DNA from: Bacteroidales bacterium
GTDB lineage: Bacteria; Bacteroidota; Bacteroidia; Bacteroidales; Marinilabiliaceae
Length of the DNA stretch: 64,000 bases
Direction of reading: 5' to 3'
NCBI GenBank assembly: GCA_003249255.1
Contig: QKJP01000059.1
Location: 118,417-182,416, forward strand
Position numbers and translations under genes: made by a program
The notes under the pieces: generated by a model
What the model saw: the letters and a program-made list of their open reading frames with translations, nothing else
Told to the model about the DNA's origin: nothing
Databases searched by the model: none
Shown: in pieces, positions 1-7,979 of the stretch
How the letters are laid out: each line of letters begins with the position of its first letter
Numbering within the stretch: the stretch's first letter is position 1

Positions 1-162
1 ATTGAAAATGCATCCAAACTTGGAATCAAAATGATTGCCTGCCAAATGTCGATGGATGTGATGGGTGTGAAAAAGGAAGAATTATTCGACCATGTAGAAA
101 TTGGTGGTGTGGCGAATTATTTGGAAAAAGCCGAGATGAGTAATTTGAATTTGTTTATTTAA
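1..162 (+). CDS. DsrE/DsrF-like family protein, C-terminal fragment
   Basis: The window opens inside this gene; only the last 53 codons are present, read in frame 1 and ending at a TAA. The fragment contains the stretch KMIACQMSMDVMGVKKEEL, with a Cys-x-Met-Ser-Met-Asp core typical of the C-terminal part of DsrE/F/H-like (peroxiredoxin-like, sulfur-handling) proteins. These small cytoplasmic proteins bind or relay sulfane sulfur and often stand beside rhodanese or CoA-disulfide-reductase modules. The partner genes would lie to the left and cannot be seen. The assignment to the DsrE superfamily rests on this motif alone, because the N-terminus is missing. Confidence 0.6.
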   Translation: MENASKLGIKMIACQMSMDVMGVKKEELFDHVEIGGVANYLEKAEMSNLNLFI

Positions 163-396
163 AAAGTTCGAAGTCCGAAGCACGGAGTACGGAGTTGTTT
201 TGCAGCTTTAGAATAGTGTATTGTACAATTTACATGATTGAAATACAGTGCTTAGCACAATGAAAACACTGTGATTTTTCGGATAAGCTACTAGCTGTTA
301 GCCATTAGCTTCTAACCAAATATTTCATTGGCTAGAAGCTAGTAGTTGGTTGCTGGTAGTTTTTATTCTTTGGACACCGAACTCCGTACTTCGGGT
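163..396. repeat. Decayed dispersed repeat with inverted ends
   Basis: This non-coding stretch holds two inverted segments. The string agtacggagtt (186-196) is answered by aactccgtact (380-390), and both are extended by a ccgaag/cttcgg match with a 7-base gap. Inside, agctgttagccattagcttc is answered by a diverged inverse copy near 329-350. Such low-complexity mirrored remnants occur between many genes in Bacteroidota. No protein is encoded: the ORF running over 350-532 is antisense to the AraC gene. Confidence 0.45.
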
Positions 397-1278
397 TTAT
401 TTAATCGGCACCAAAATCTCTGTTTTTAATTTCTCCGGTTTAGTTTTATCCGGGGTGTTCAGATATTTTTCCAAGCAAGGTTCATCTCTTAGCTCTACCC
501 CATTTTCAGGAATCCATTTTCCAAAGATGTAATCGTAGCTTATGGAAAAGTTCTCATAAGGTCCTTTGTGGGTAAAGATGGCATATTTCCCTCCGGCAAT
601 TTCCTTGACCCCAATTTCGCCTTCCGGATCAACACTCTTAGATGTAGTTACACAGGCTTCGTAGCGTAATTTACCAGTTTCGGTAACTTGAGGATCATCG
701 TAAGAAATACCGATAAACTCAGTTTTAAAGCCAAAGAGACGTTTTTGTTTAGCAAATTCACATACTTTGTCCCAAGCCTTACTTGCACTTTCGTTATAAG
801 CACCTTGTGATTGAACATAAATAACTTGCTTTGGCTTTAAAGTTTTAACTGTAGGTTTTAGATTGATCGTTTCCATGATTCGATTAATTAATGTTGTACC
901 ATAAATAGGAACCTCTGTGAGTCTTTTTTCACGATAATCACCGGGTGAGGTCCCAAATCGTTTTTTAAATGCTTTATTAAAAGAGGCCGGATTATCGTAG
1001 CCCACTTTTAAAGCAATTTCATTTATAGCCATGGCTGTTGAACGAAGAAGAGTAGCAGAATTTTCCATGCGAATACGCATTACATAAGATCCTAATGATT
1101 CACCCAAGTAAGCACGCATAATGCGATGGAAATGATAAACTGAATAATTACCTTCTTGAGCTATTTCTTGCAATTTCAGATCTTTATCTAAATTTCGCTG
1201 AATATGGTGTAGTACCACATTAATTTGCTCGTGGTAATATTTCTGCGTATCGTTTTTCTTTGCAACTGTCATTTTCAT
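397..1278 (-). CDS. AraC-family regulator with GyrI-like effector domain
   Basis: The protein has 293 residues. Residues ~15-115 form an AraC-type double helix-turn-helix, with the second helix pair ending in the family signature (VGYDNPASFNKAFKKRFGTS, then PGDYR). Residues ~135-290 form a GyrI-like/SOUL-type ligand-binding domain (IGISYDDP, then EIAGGKYAIFTHKGPY), as in Rob, MarA-linked and BmrR-type regulators. It probably binds a small hydrophobic molecule and switches on export or detoxification genes. The gene stands alone: the 5' side is a 544-bp intergenic region and no obvious target lies next to it. An alternative start at Met3 would change little. Confidence 0.88.
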   Translation of the reverse strand: MKMTVAKKNDTQKYYHEQINVVLHHIQRNLDKDLKLQEIAQEGNYSVYHFHRIMRAYLGESLGSYVMRIRMENSATLLRSTAMAINEIALKVGYDNPASFNKAFKKRFGTSPGDYREKRLTEVPIYGTTLINRIMETINLKPTVKTLKPKQVIYVQSQGAYNESASKAWDKVCEFAKQKRLFGFKTEFIGISYDDPQVTETGKLRYEACVTTSKSVDPEGEIGVKEIAGGKYAIFTHKGPYENFSISYDYIFGKWIPENGVELRDEPCLEKYLNTPDKTKPEKLKTEILVPIK

Positions 1279-1380
1279 TCATTCATTTTTACTGATCGAT
1301 CATGATACAAAGGTAAGGCAGTAGTTGAAAGTAACATTTTCCTTTCTTGCTAATTTTTAAAAACTATTAATTGTGGTTTT

Positions 1381-1431
1381 AATGTGCTGATGTGCAAATG
1401 CGACAATGTGCAAATTTAGGCTCAGCAATAT
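1381..1431. repeat. Short dispersed repeat (gtgctgatgtgcaaatg type)
   Basis: This stretch consists of imperfect iterations of gtgctgatgtgcaaatg and acaatgtgcaaat. Related strings recur at about 26761-26910 (gtgctgatgtactaatgtg, aactgatgtacaaatag, aatgtgcaaat, then ttcagcaat in both places). It is non-coding. Function is unknown, and the copies are too diverged to call mobile. Confidence 0.4.
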
Positions 1432-1577
1432 CCCCAGGGAGCTTGGATGAAATAAAACATTAGTCCTAATTGTTGATCATATAACTTCATTAAATTCATG
1501 ACTACCAATTACATATACTTCACAATCCTGTTAATCAGATTAATCCTATCAAAAAAACAGACAGGATACACAGGAAT

Positions 1578-1770
1578 TATGGGATCGATCCGAAAAGTTG
1601 GAGAACAATAAAAAATAATAAGGTTATGTCTTTCGGATTTTGAGAGATTGAAATATGTTATTAGGTTTTTAATAACCTTAAAATCTATTGGCTTCAGCCA
1701 CCTTAGTAGTTATAAGATAAGTTGTATTATACACACCTTATTACCTTATTTTTTTAGGTAATTCAACTTA
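1578..1770 (-). repeat. Diverged, inverted copy of MITE-like repeat R1
   Basis: Read on the minus strand, this stretch matches the repeats at 10028-10217 and 63587-63792. It begins ggatcgatccgaaaagttgg, has taataaggtt at 1616-1625, an internal cttcagccaccttagtag block, and accttatta at 1735-1743. It is shorter and more diverged than the other two copies. It fills most of the gap between the AraC gene and the next minus-strand gene, and nothing else is recognisable in that gap. Confidence 0.55.
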
Positions 1771-1822
1771 TCCTCCAAACAATAGGTTTAATTCGATTTA
1801 TGTAATATAGCCATAGTAATCG

Positions 1823-2623
1823 TTACAAGCTCAAATAATAAAATATACGCTCTCTTAATTTTGCAATAAATGCTTCATCAAGCTGTTTGTTGTAGTTCAA
1901 AGCTAGTTCATAACTATGAACCTTGCCACCATTGTAAAAGCGCATAAAAGGATAAACTCCAAACACCAAACCGCTTGTATAATAATTGGTTGCAAATTGA
2001 TGATACCCAAAACCAAGAAATGTTAAATTTAAAGTCAGGCTTACGGCGCCTCTAAAATATTTTTTACAATAAAACATGCCCAAACCGGGCAAATACTTTG
2101 ATCTTTTAAGAGCTACTTCCGGATTCAGTTTTGGAGCTGGTTCGATGGCTTCATAAGTGAGTTTCTTTTGTGCATAAAGCTCTCCTAAGAGTTTTTGTAA
2201 ATAATCGTAGTGCTCATTTTCTAAATTGGTGAACAACCACAAGCTCAACATATTAAAATTGGAAATTAAAATTGAATCCTCAATTGAAGTGAGCTCAACA
2301 AAGGCATCGTAATACAAACTATCAAAGAAACAACTTTTTGCTATGGCATAACGCACTTCAGGCTTATCTTTTTCTTGCGACGGTAAACGCCTAAGAGCAC
2401 TTCGGTATTCTTGTGTAAGATTATATTGATTTGCAAGTTCAGCTTTGGCATAAAGCAAAGGGCTTCGAACAGAATCATTATCCGATTGCCAAATTTGATA
2501 TTCTAAATTAAGGCTCAACGAATCGTACCCGGCCTTTTCTTCAGCTTTAACCTTAATCCCTATAATTAACAACAGAATGGCGGTAATAATCCTGTATATT
2601 TTTACGTATCTGATTTTTAACAT
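1823..2623 (-). CDS. Exported/membrane protein of unknown function, paralogue of the preceding gene
   Basis: The product has 266 residues: a hydrophobic N-terminal signal segment (residues ~10-27), an all-helical middle that looks like degenerate TPR, and a C-terminal part with a YLPGLGMFY motif (~175-185) followed by two hydrophobic segments. The upstream gene has the same plan, with LLPGWGKFS at the matching place, so the two are tandem paralogues (my inference). The pattern resembles DUF5683-type Bacteroidota membrane proteins. The ORF overlaps the 3' end of its neighbour by 71 bases in another frame, and its start is the only Met before the signal segment, so translation is probably coupled. 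The function is not recognised. Confidence 0.65.
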   Translation of the reverse strand: MLKIRYVKIYRIITAILLLIIGIKVKAEEKAGYDSLSLNLEYQIWQSDNDSVRSPLLYAKAELANQYNLTQEYRSALRRLPSQEKDKPEVRYAIAKSCFFDSLYYDAFVELTSIEDSILISNFNMLSLWLFTNLENEHYDYLQKLLGELYAQKKLTYEAIEPAPKLNPEVALKRSKYLPGLGMFYCKKYFRGAVSLTLNLTFLGFGYHQFATNYYTSGLVFGVYPFMRFYNGGKVHSYELALNYNKQLDEAFIAKLRERIFYYLSL

Positions 2624-3368
2624 CGCGTTTATGCTTTTGATTTAAGCCAACTGTTCCCCAAATATTACCGATATAGAAAACCGAAAAAAGTGAAATAGCA
2701 GAAGCTTTTCGAAAATCACTCCCCTGATTTGCAAAAGCCTCTAAAACGATTCCTGCTAAAAGAGCATTCATCATGAAAGAATTGATGGCTTGTCTCTTAA
2801 AACCCATCGAAAACTTTCCCCATCCGGGCAGTAATGCCGACTTCAATCCTGAAACAAAAGCTCCCGGAAGCTTATAATTATCCTGATAAAACTTCACATT
2901 TTGAGCCAATGTGACCTCATTAATTTCAGATAGATTCTCGACAAGAGGCTCATTATAAAGCATTTTAAGATTTAACAGATAAGCTTCTTGCATCGTATTG
3001 TCAATAACCTTTTTATACAGATTATAAATCCTTTGGCAGGATGAAGTATCCGCATTAAAAAATGACAGATTAAGCAAATGAATTTGAAGAGGCTTGCTAA
3101 GATCCGAATTAGTTACATCCTTTAGCTGTTGATAAGCTAAACCATACTGCTTAAAATTCTGATAAAATTGGAAACTATAATAGGCTTGTTCTGATTCTGA
3201 ATGATAATTACCGCATTTGTTTAGCCAGGCTTTTGCTTCATTCTCCAAGTTATGGGTTATTAGATATGAAAAGAAAGCAGTATCACACAAAGCCTTCTTT
3301 TCATTTTGCCCCGCTACAATTATGCTGTTTAAAATTATAATAACAAGGGTGATCCAATACTTTGCCAT
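2553..3368 (-). CDS. Exported/membrane protein of unknown function (PGWG motif)
   Basis: I place the start at the internal Met at 3368 rather than 3413, because the protein then begins MAKYWITLVIIILNSIIVAG, a clean signal peptide. The result is 271 residues. A helical middle region (~30-160) is followed by SALLPGWGKFSMGF and two hydrophobic segments, probably a membrane hairpin. It is a paralogue of the next gene downstream. It overlaps the end of the yidD-like gene by 68 bases and the following gene by 71 bases, an unusually tight arrangement that points to co-translation. YidD proteins assist membrane insertion in general, so this pair may be membrane-assembly related, but that is only context. 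Confidence 0.65.
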   Translation of the reverse strand: MAKYWITLVIIILNSIIVAGQNEKKALCDTAFFSYLITHNLENEAKAWLNKCGNYHSESEQAYYSFQFYQNFKQYGLAYQQLKDVTNSDLSKPLQIHLLNLSFFNADTSSCQRIYNLYKKVIDNTMQEAYLLNLKMLYNEPLVENLSEINEVTLAQNVKFYQDNYKLPGAFVSGLKSALLPGWGKFSMGFKRQAINSFMMNALLAGIVLEAFANQGSDFRKASAISLFSVFYIGNIWGTVGLNQKHKRDVKNQIRKNIQDYYRHSVVNYRD

Positions 3369-3729
3369 ATTTTTCTTTATCGAATAAAATTGCCGGATAT
3401 TCAAAAGCTGCATACCCTGTACAACGAGTCAAACGGTCAGCCGTTAAAAACAGACCTTTTATAACTCCGTTTTGCTGAAGCGCTAAATGTGAAAAAGTTC
3501 CACAGGATGGATGATAATCACATTCAGCAGCAATTTGATCAGATATCACTAATTCGTAGAAGTTAAGCAACCACTGAAGCGGATTCAGACTCTTTGAACT
3601 ATGGATATCCTTAACTCTATCTTCTTGGTAATGATTCCGAAATTCATCCAGCAGTTTGTCATTTGGTGTCTGTGCAAACAAATTGCCGGATAGAAATCCA
3701 ATCGACAGTGTAAGAATAAGCCGCTTCAT
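3301..3729 (-). CDS. yidD: YidD-like membrane insertion efficiency factor with signal peptide
   Basis: Residues ~65-110 carry the YidD signature: CDYHPSCGTFSHLAL, then NGVIKGLFLTADRLTRC, matching the family pattern of a Cys-rich P-S-C motif, a G-x-x-K-G helix and an R-L-x-R-C end. YidD proteins are small membrane-associated proteins that help YidC/Sec substrates insert. Two things are odd. The product is 142 residues, against about 70-85 for the usual family member, and it starts with an apparent cleavable signal peptide (MKRLILTLSIGFLSGNLFAQ), which would put the YidD domain in the periplasm. It lies 6 bases downstream of the barrel gene and overlaps the next gene, so it is part of a four-gene cassette. 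Confidence 0.8.
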   Translation of the reverse strand: MKRLILTLSIGFLSGNLFAQTPNDKLLDEFRNHYQEDRVKDIHSSKSLNPLQWLLNFYELVISDQIAAECDYHPSCGTFSHLALQQNGVIKGLFLTADRLTRCTGYAAFEYPAILFDKEKYGKVLDHPCYYNFKQHNCSGAK

Positions 3730-3735
3730 TATAAA

Positions 3736-4404
3736 CTATAATAAAATACCGATACGCACACCAACAATAAACATAAAGTTAGAGCTCTCTTCACTTACAA
3801 TTCTATTACTATAATGATATACTCCATCTTCATCATATGCACTATCTTCTCTATAATCCGGCATAGAAGATGTTTTATAACCTACTCCAATAAAGTAATC
3901 CATCAACAGGTTACCGTATTCAGATTGATTACCAATAAGAATCGCTAATTCTTTATGGTTTGAATCATGATAATCCACAGCATTATCTTTATAAAATCCA
4001 ATACTATGTGTTCTATATCTGAAGTATGGAGCTACATAAGTTCCTTCAAGATATTCGGCTCCATTGGGATAATAGCGCACATTAGCTTCAAAAGCAAAAC
4101 CCCGTTTACTTTCTATTACATCTATATCATCGTAGAAAAAATGATATAAATAATCGGCATCTGTGGCTCCAATCCCCACTTCGGCAGAAATATAATCGGT
4201 TAACTTGCGCTCATAATTCAACATGTACACCCCTCTTGTAATGGCAGCAAGGTTTAATTTGATGGCATTTTTTTCTTCATAGATATTTTCATCATCAAGG
4301 GTTTGGGTCGCATTAAAGGCATCATAAACAATAACACCTCCATTATTTTGTGCGAAAACTTGGCCGGCAACCGTTAGAAATAAACCAAATATAAATTGTT
4401 TCAT
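3736..4404 (-). CDS. Outer-membrane beta-barrel-like protein of unknown function
   Basis: The product has 222 residues with a signal peptide ending near VFAQ. The rest alternates polar and hydrophobic residues as in beta-strands (for example GVYMLNYERKLTDYISAEVG, YVAPYFRYRTHSIGF), and it ends in a hydrophobic strand, GVRIGILL. The likely location is the outer membrane or cell surface. It is the first gene of the minus-strand cassette with the yidD-like gene, and is divergent from the gene at 4458 with only 53 bases between them, so both promoters share that gap. No specific family is recognised. Confidence 0.6.
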   Translation of the reverse strand: MKQFIFGLFLTVAGQVFAQNNGGVIVYDAFNATQTLDDENIYEEKNAIKLNLAAITRGVYMLNYERKLTDYISAEVGIGATDADYLYHFFYDDIDVIESKRGFAFEANVRYYPNGAEYLEGTYVAPYFRYRTHSIGFYKDNAVDYHDSNHKELAILIGNQSEYGNLLMDYFIGVGYKTSSMPDYREDSAYDEDGVYHYSNRIVSEESSNFMFIVGVRIGILL

Positions 4405-4457
4405 CAGTTCAAATTATTACTTTCGTTATGTTTAATGAACAAAAATAGTATAAAATT

Positions 4458-6107
4458 ATGAACAAACTAATTCTCTCATTTTTAATAACGCTGTATGCTT
4501 ATGCTGTAAATGCTCAGGATTTCCAGGTCTCCATCGGGCAACCACATAAAGTACCGGCAACTTCCAGCTCGGTTTGCATTGGCTCTATTGACAAAAACAT
4601 TTACTCCATCGACTGGGATTACCAAAAAAAGCGACACTCCTTATCGATCTACAATGGGGCGAATTTAACCTTTGCGAATTCTGCGGTAATTAAGGCTCAA
4701 TCGTGCGGAAAAAATAAAGATTGCATTGACAGGCACTTCGATTACGAGCGTACACTTTTTATGAAAGACAAAATGTTTATGCTTGTCTCAACCTACGAAA
4801 AGCAAAATAATGAGAAGCAATTATACGCCCAGGAAATCGACAAAAGCGGAAAGTTTATTGGGCAGAAAAGACTCATTGATAAATACGAAACCAACAAGAA
4901 AAAACGTGCTCATTATTCTGAGTGGTTTTCAGACGACCGTTCAAAATTTATGACCATCTTACATCCTGATGAAGACAAAAAGGCATCTGAAAAATTCTTC
5001 ATCAAAGTATATGATAGTGAACTTAACAACTTATTAAACACTCAGGTTACACTTCCGTACGAAGATGAAAATGTTGGGGTTGAGGACTACTACCTAACCA
5101 ATGATGGTTTAGTTGTGATGTTGGTTGAAATTGACAAGGAAGCTAAAGAAACATCAAAAACAGATGACGATAAAAAATATGAATTACTGGTATTAGATCA
5201 GAAAGGAACTTTAAATAAATTCAACATTGCCATTAGTAAAAAAAGCATCCAAAGCATTGGTGTACGCATTAATGATAAGGAAGGAAAGATAATTTGTTCG
5301 GGTCTTTATGCCGACATTACATCTTCGGCTAATAAGGTAAAAGATATTGATGGTTTGTTTTATTTAAACATTGACATTAAGTCTTTAAAGGTTCTGCAAG
5401 AGGGTTATAAAAAACTTTCAGATGAAATTGTAGATCATTTAAAATCGAACTTCAAAAGTGGAGATCGCAAAGAGAAGCGAAAAAATAAAAAGAAAGACAG
5501 TGGTATTTCTGTAAAGTTTGAAATTACCGACATTTTGCATACCAAAGATGGAGGCATGATGATCTTATCTGAAATGACGCATAACTACACCGTAACTACT
5601 ACGAGCACCGATAGCAACGGTAATGTAAGAACTTATACAGTTGACCATTACGAAAGAGGTAACGTTTTGGTATCTTTTATTAATAAGGATGGCGAAATTA
5701 CACAATACACCGATATTCCTAAATTTCAACACACTACCAGCGACGGAGGAACTTATAGCTCTTACATGCTCTTTGAAAAAGATGACCGTGTATTCATCAT
5801 TTACCATGATGATCCTAAAAACTTTAGTTCCAACATAAAATCGGCAAGAGACATTAGTATTATGAGTAATCCTAAAACGGCTGATTTGGTAGCGGTAGAA
5901 ATCTTACCGGATGGAAAATATACCAAAAGAAGACTCTTTAACAACGGTGATAAAAACCTTACCACCTACATTCATTCTGCCGAGAAGATTGGTAATGGGG
6001 AGTATGTATTACCCTATTTCATAAAACCAAAGATGGCTTGCTTTAGATGTAGTTGTACAATGCTATTTAACAAAGACAAGACTGGCTTGATGAAATTTAA
6101 GCTGTAA
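4458..6107 (+). CDS. Large secreted protein of unknown function
   Basis: The product has 549 residues. A signal peptide (MNKLILSFLITLYAYAVNAQ) is followed by repeated segments that look like beta-propeller blades (SIDKNIYSIDWDYQKKRHS, DGLFYLNIDIKSLKVLQEG, DGGMMILSEMTHNYTV). A lysine-rich linker (KEKRKNKKKDSG) lies around residues 337-348. The C-terminus has a compact Cys cluster, CFRCSC, shortly before the end. There is no lipobox and no T9SS sorting domain. It is monocistronic, with a terminator hairpin downstream. I do not recognise the family; it may act in the periplasm or on the cell surface. Confidence 0.7.
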   Translation: MNKLILSFLITLYAYAVNAQDFQVSIGQPHKVPATSSSVCIGSIDKNIYSIDWDYQKKRHSLSIYNGANLTFANSAVIKAQSCGKNKDCIDRHFDYERTLFMKDKMFMLVSTYEKQNNEKQLYAQEIDKSGKFIGQKRLIDKYETNKKKRAHYSEWFSDDRSKFMTILHPDEDKKASEKFFIKVYDSELNNLLNTQVTLPYEDENVGVEDYYLTNDGLVVMLVEIDKEAKETSKTDDDKKYELLVLDQKGTLNKFNIAISKKSIQSIGVRINDKEGKIICSGLYADITSSANKVKDIDGLFYLNIDIKSLKVLQEGYKKLSDEIVDHLKSNFKSGDRKEKRKNKKKDSGISVKFEITDILHTKDGGMMILSEMTHNYTVTTTSTDSNGNVRTYTVDHYERGNVLVSFINKDGEITQYTDIPKFQHTTSDGGTYSSYMLFEKDDRVFIIYHDDPKNFSSNIKSARDISIMSNPKTADLVAVEILPDGKYTKRRLFNNGDKNLTTYIHSAEKIGNGEYVLPYFIKPKMACFRCSCTMLFNKDKTGLMKFKL

Positions 6108-6180
6108 AAACAGTAGATCATTAGACTATAGCCCCAATAATTAGCGGGGAGACATTAGATCAAATTATATTACACTAAAA

Positions 6181-6220
6181 AAACCATAAGGCTGTTGAGA
6201 TGTTTCAACAGCCTTTATTG
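6181..6220. terminator. Bidirectional terminator between convergent genes
   Basis: A perfect 11-bp stem (aaggctgttga 6188-6198 and tcaacagcctt 6205-6215) has a 6-base loop, with A-rich sequence on the left and T-rich sequence on the right. It lies between the convergent genes ending at 6107 and 6278. Confidence 0.75.
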
Positions 6221-6277
6221 TTTTCCTATTTCAAGATATTTTCTCCAGTCAAAATCTCTTCTGACACTTGATTCGAT

Positions 6278-7699
6278 TTAATCAACCATAACCTTACTGC
6301 ATTCATAACCAACCCCTTTATTGAAAGTAACGACATACAATCCTGCATTTAAAGAAGGTAACTGTAAGCTTAATTCTGATCCTGAAACATTAACTTCATA
6401 TACCTTGTTTCCTAACAGATTATATACTTCCACATAATCAATATGCTTATCAGAACTTACTATAAGTTTTGATCCATTATAATAGCACTGGCATTTTTGT
6501 AAGTCGGCATCTGTAACTTCTGTGGGAAAATCTATTGGATAAATAAACACTTTTCCAATGTGTACATCTGTTTGATCATAAGCATAAGCATCTCCAATAA
6601 TCATTTCATTACCATTAATGGCAGCATCCAGGGTATTGTAATAAATGCTCGTATTTGGCTCTGTACCAGCTACTGGAGCAAACTTTTCTACAAATTCCCA
6701 ATTTCCACTGTTTAATTGGTAATGATATACTCCTAACTTTTCATTAACCCGGGAAGTAACAATGAGTAAATCAGTATTACTTAGTGCAATTCCTTCGATA
6801 CCAAAATTTAAAGATTCGCCTTTAGAATCCGGAATAATTTTTTGCGTTAAACTCCAATCAGAAACATCAAATACATAAGCACTTCCATTATAGTAATAAG
6901 TTTCGTCTCCATCTATCACTTTCTCATATCCAGCCCCCACTACAACATAATCGTCAGATATGGCAATGCTAGTACCAAAGTTATTGGTCGCCCAACTTTC
7001 TAAATCATGATTTAAGGTACTTACTAATGCACCACTATAATCGTAGATATAAGCTTTTCGCTTCCCATAAGCTCCAATGGCGATATAGGAGGTTGATAAA
7101 GCTACAGAATAAGCAAAATAGTCAGACCCGTAAGCATCCGGACAATCAATTGTTTGCTTTAAAGACCAGGCTCCTTCACTAAACTGGTAAAAATAAGCCT
7201 TGCCGGAATCAGCTCCTGACTTTCCATTTCGCGAAGCACCAATAACTAGATTATCACCCAACAAATCTAAACTATACCCAAAAGCTTCGAAAGATGTGTA
7301 AACCTGCTGAATGTACTGCTCAAAAACCCAATCATCCGCTGATTTTTTAAATACATAAACACTAGCCTGGCTTCCCTGAAAAGGACAGGCTACCGCAATT
7401 TTACCATTCGAAACAGAAACTTCAATTCCAAACTGAAATTCACCTTTAGCATTAAATGGAAACAATGTTTTTTGATAAACCCATTCCTCACCGATTTTTT
7501 CATAAACAAAAACTGCCCCACTATTGGTACCGTTAGTGTTTTCTCCGGGAGCCCCAATAGCTAATACATTTCCATCAGAAGATACTGACCTACCCATACG
7601 AGCACCCTCATTAAGGTCTTTTGAAATAATTGTAGGTTGTGCAAAATTTGTTATGCTAACTAATAACAAGCAATAAATAATGTGTAATTTTTTAATCAT
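6278..7699 (-). CDS. FG-GAP-like repeat protein with T9SS C-terminal sorting domain
   Basis: The ORF is open to 7861, but I choose the Met at 7699, because it yields a signal peptide (MIKKLHIIYCLLLVSITNFA) and leaves out a Phe/Lys-rich translated leader. The product is 473 residues. Successive blades of the kind SSDGNVLAIGAPGENTNG, ISDDYVVVGAGYEK, LGDNLVIGASRNGK and GNEMIIGDAYAYDQ are integrin-alpha/FG-GAP-like propeller repeats. The last ~70 residues (SKLIVSSDKHIDYVEVYNLL ... GLYVVTF) form a Por-secretion (type IX) sorting domain, so it is probably exported through the T9SS and anchored or released at the cell surface. Its ligand is unknown. Confidence 0.8.
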   Translation of the reverse strand: MIKKLHIIYCLLLVSITNFAQPTIISKDLNEGARMGRSVSSDGNVLAIGAPGENTNGTNSGAVFVYEKIGEEWVYQKTLFPFNAKGEFQFGIEVSVSNGKIAVACPFQGSQASVYVFKKSADDWVFEQYIQQVYTSFEAFGYSLDLLGDNLVIGASRNGKSGADSGKAYFYQFSEGAWSLKQTIDCPDAYGSDYFAYSVALSTSYIAIGAYGKRKAYIYDYSGALVSTLNHDLESWATNNFGTSIAISDDYVVVGAGYEKVIDGDETYYYNGSAYVFDVSDWSLTQKIIPDSKGESLNFGIEGIALSNTDLLIVTSRVNEKLGVYHYQLNSGNWEFVEKFAPVAGTEPNTSIYYNTLDAAINGNEMIIGDAYAYDQTDVHIGKVFIYPIDFPTEVTDADLQKCQCYYNGSKLIVSSDKHIDYVEVYNLLGNKVYEVNVSGSELSLQLPSLNAGLYVVTFNKGVGYECSKVMVD

Positions 7700-7750
7700 A
7701 TAATATCGTTTTAGTTTAAAAATTTTGAAGTAAAGCAATATATAGAACAT

Positions 7751-7777
7751 GAAAAAGGGGAGTTTGATTTCTCCCCT
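7751..7777 (-). terminator. Hairpin with T-run, minus strand
   Basis: aggggag (7756-7762) pairs with ctcccct (7771-7777). On the minus strand the stem is followed by TTTTTC. It lies between the hydrogenase-like gene and the T9SS protein gene, and inside the open leader rejected above, which supports the later start at 7699. Confidence 0.55.
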
Positions 7778-7914
7778 GTAATTAAAACAGATTAACACCT
7801 TGTTTCTTTTTAGAGAAAAACTACAATACTTAATAAAAGACCAAATCAAATACCCTTTCAATTAGAATTAAAACAACAATTTTATAGATTTTTCAAAGTA
7901 GACTAGTCCAATTA

Positions 7915-7944
7915 ATAAAAGCTACTCACCGTAGTAAGTAGCTT
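7915..7944 (-). terminator. Intrinsic terminator downstream of the hydrogenase-like gene
   Basis: aagctact (7919-7926) pairs with agtagctt (7937-7944), and on the minus strand TTTTATT follows. It lies about 35 bases past the stop codon at 7980. Confidence 0.6.
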
Positions 7945-7979
7945 AAACAAATGTGTTAGTTGAATATGGTTTAAATAAA

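Noticed and set aside
350..532. 60-codon plus-strand ORF
   Set aside because: It overlaps the AraC gene antisense and begins in repeat DNA.
7700..7861. N-terminal extension of the FG-GAP protein
   Set aside because: It is a Phe/Lys-rich translation of AT-rich DNA that includes a terminator hairpin; a proper signal peptide begins at 7699.
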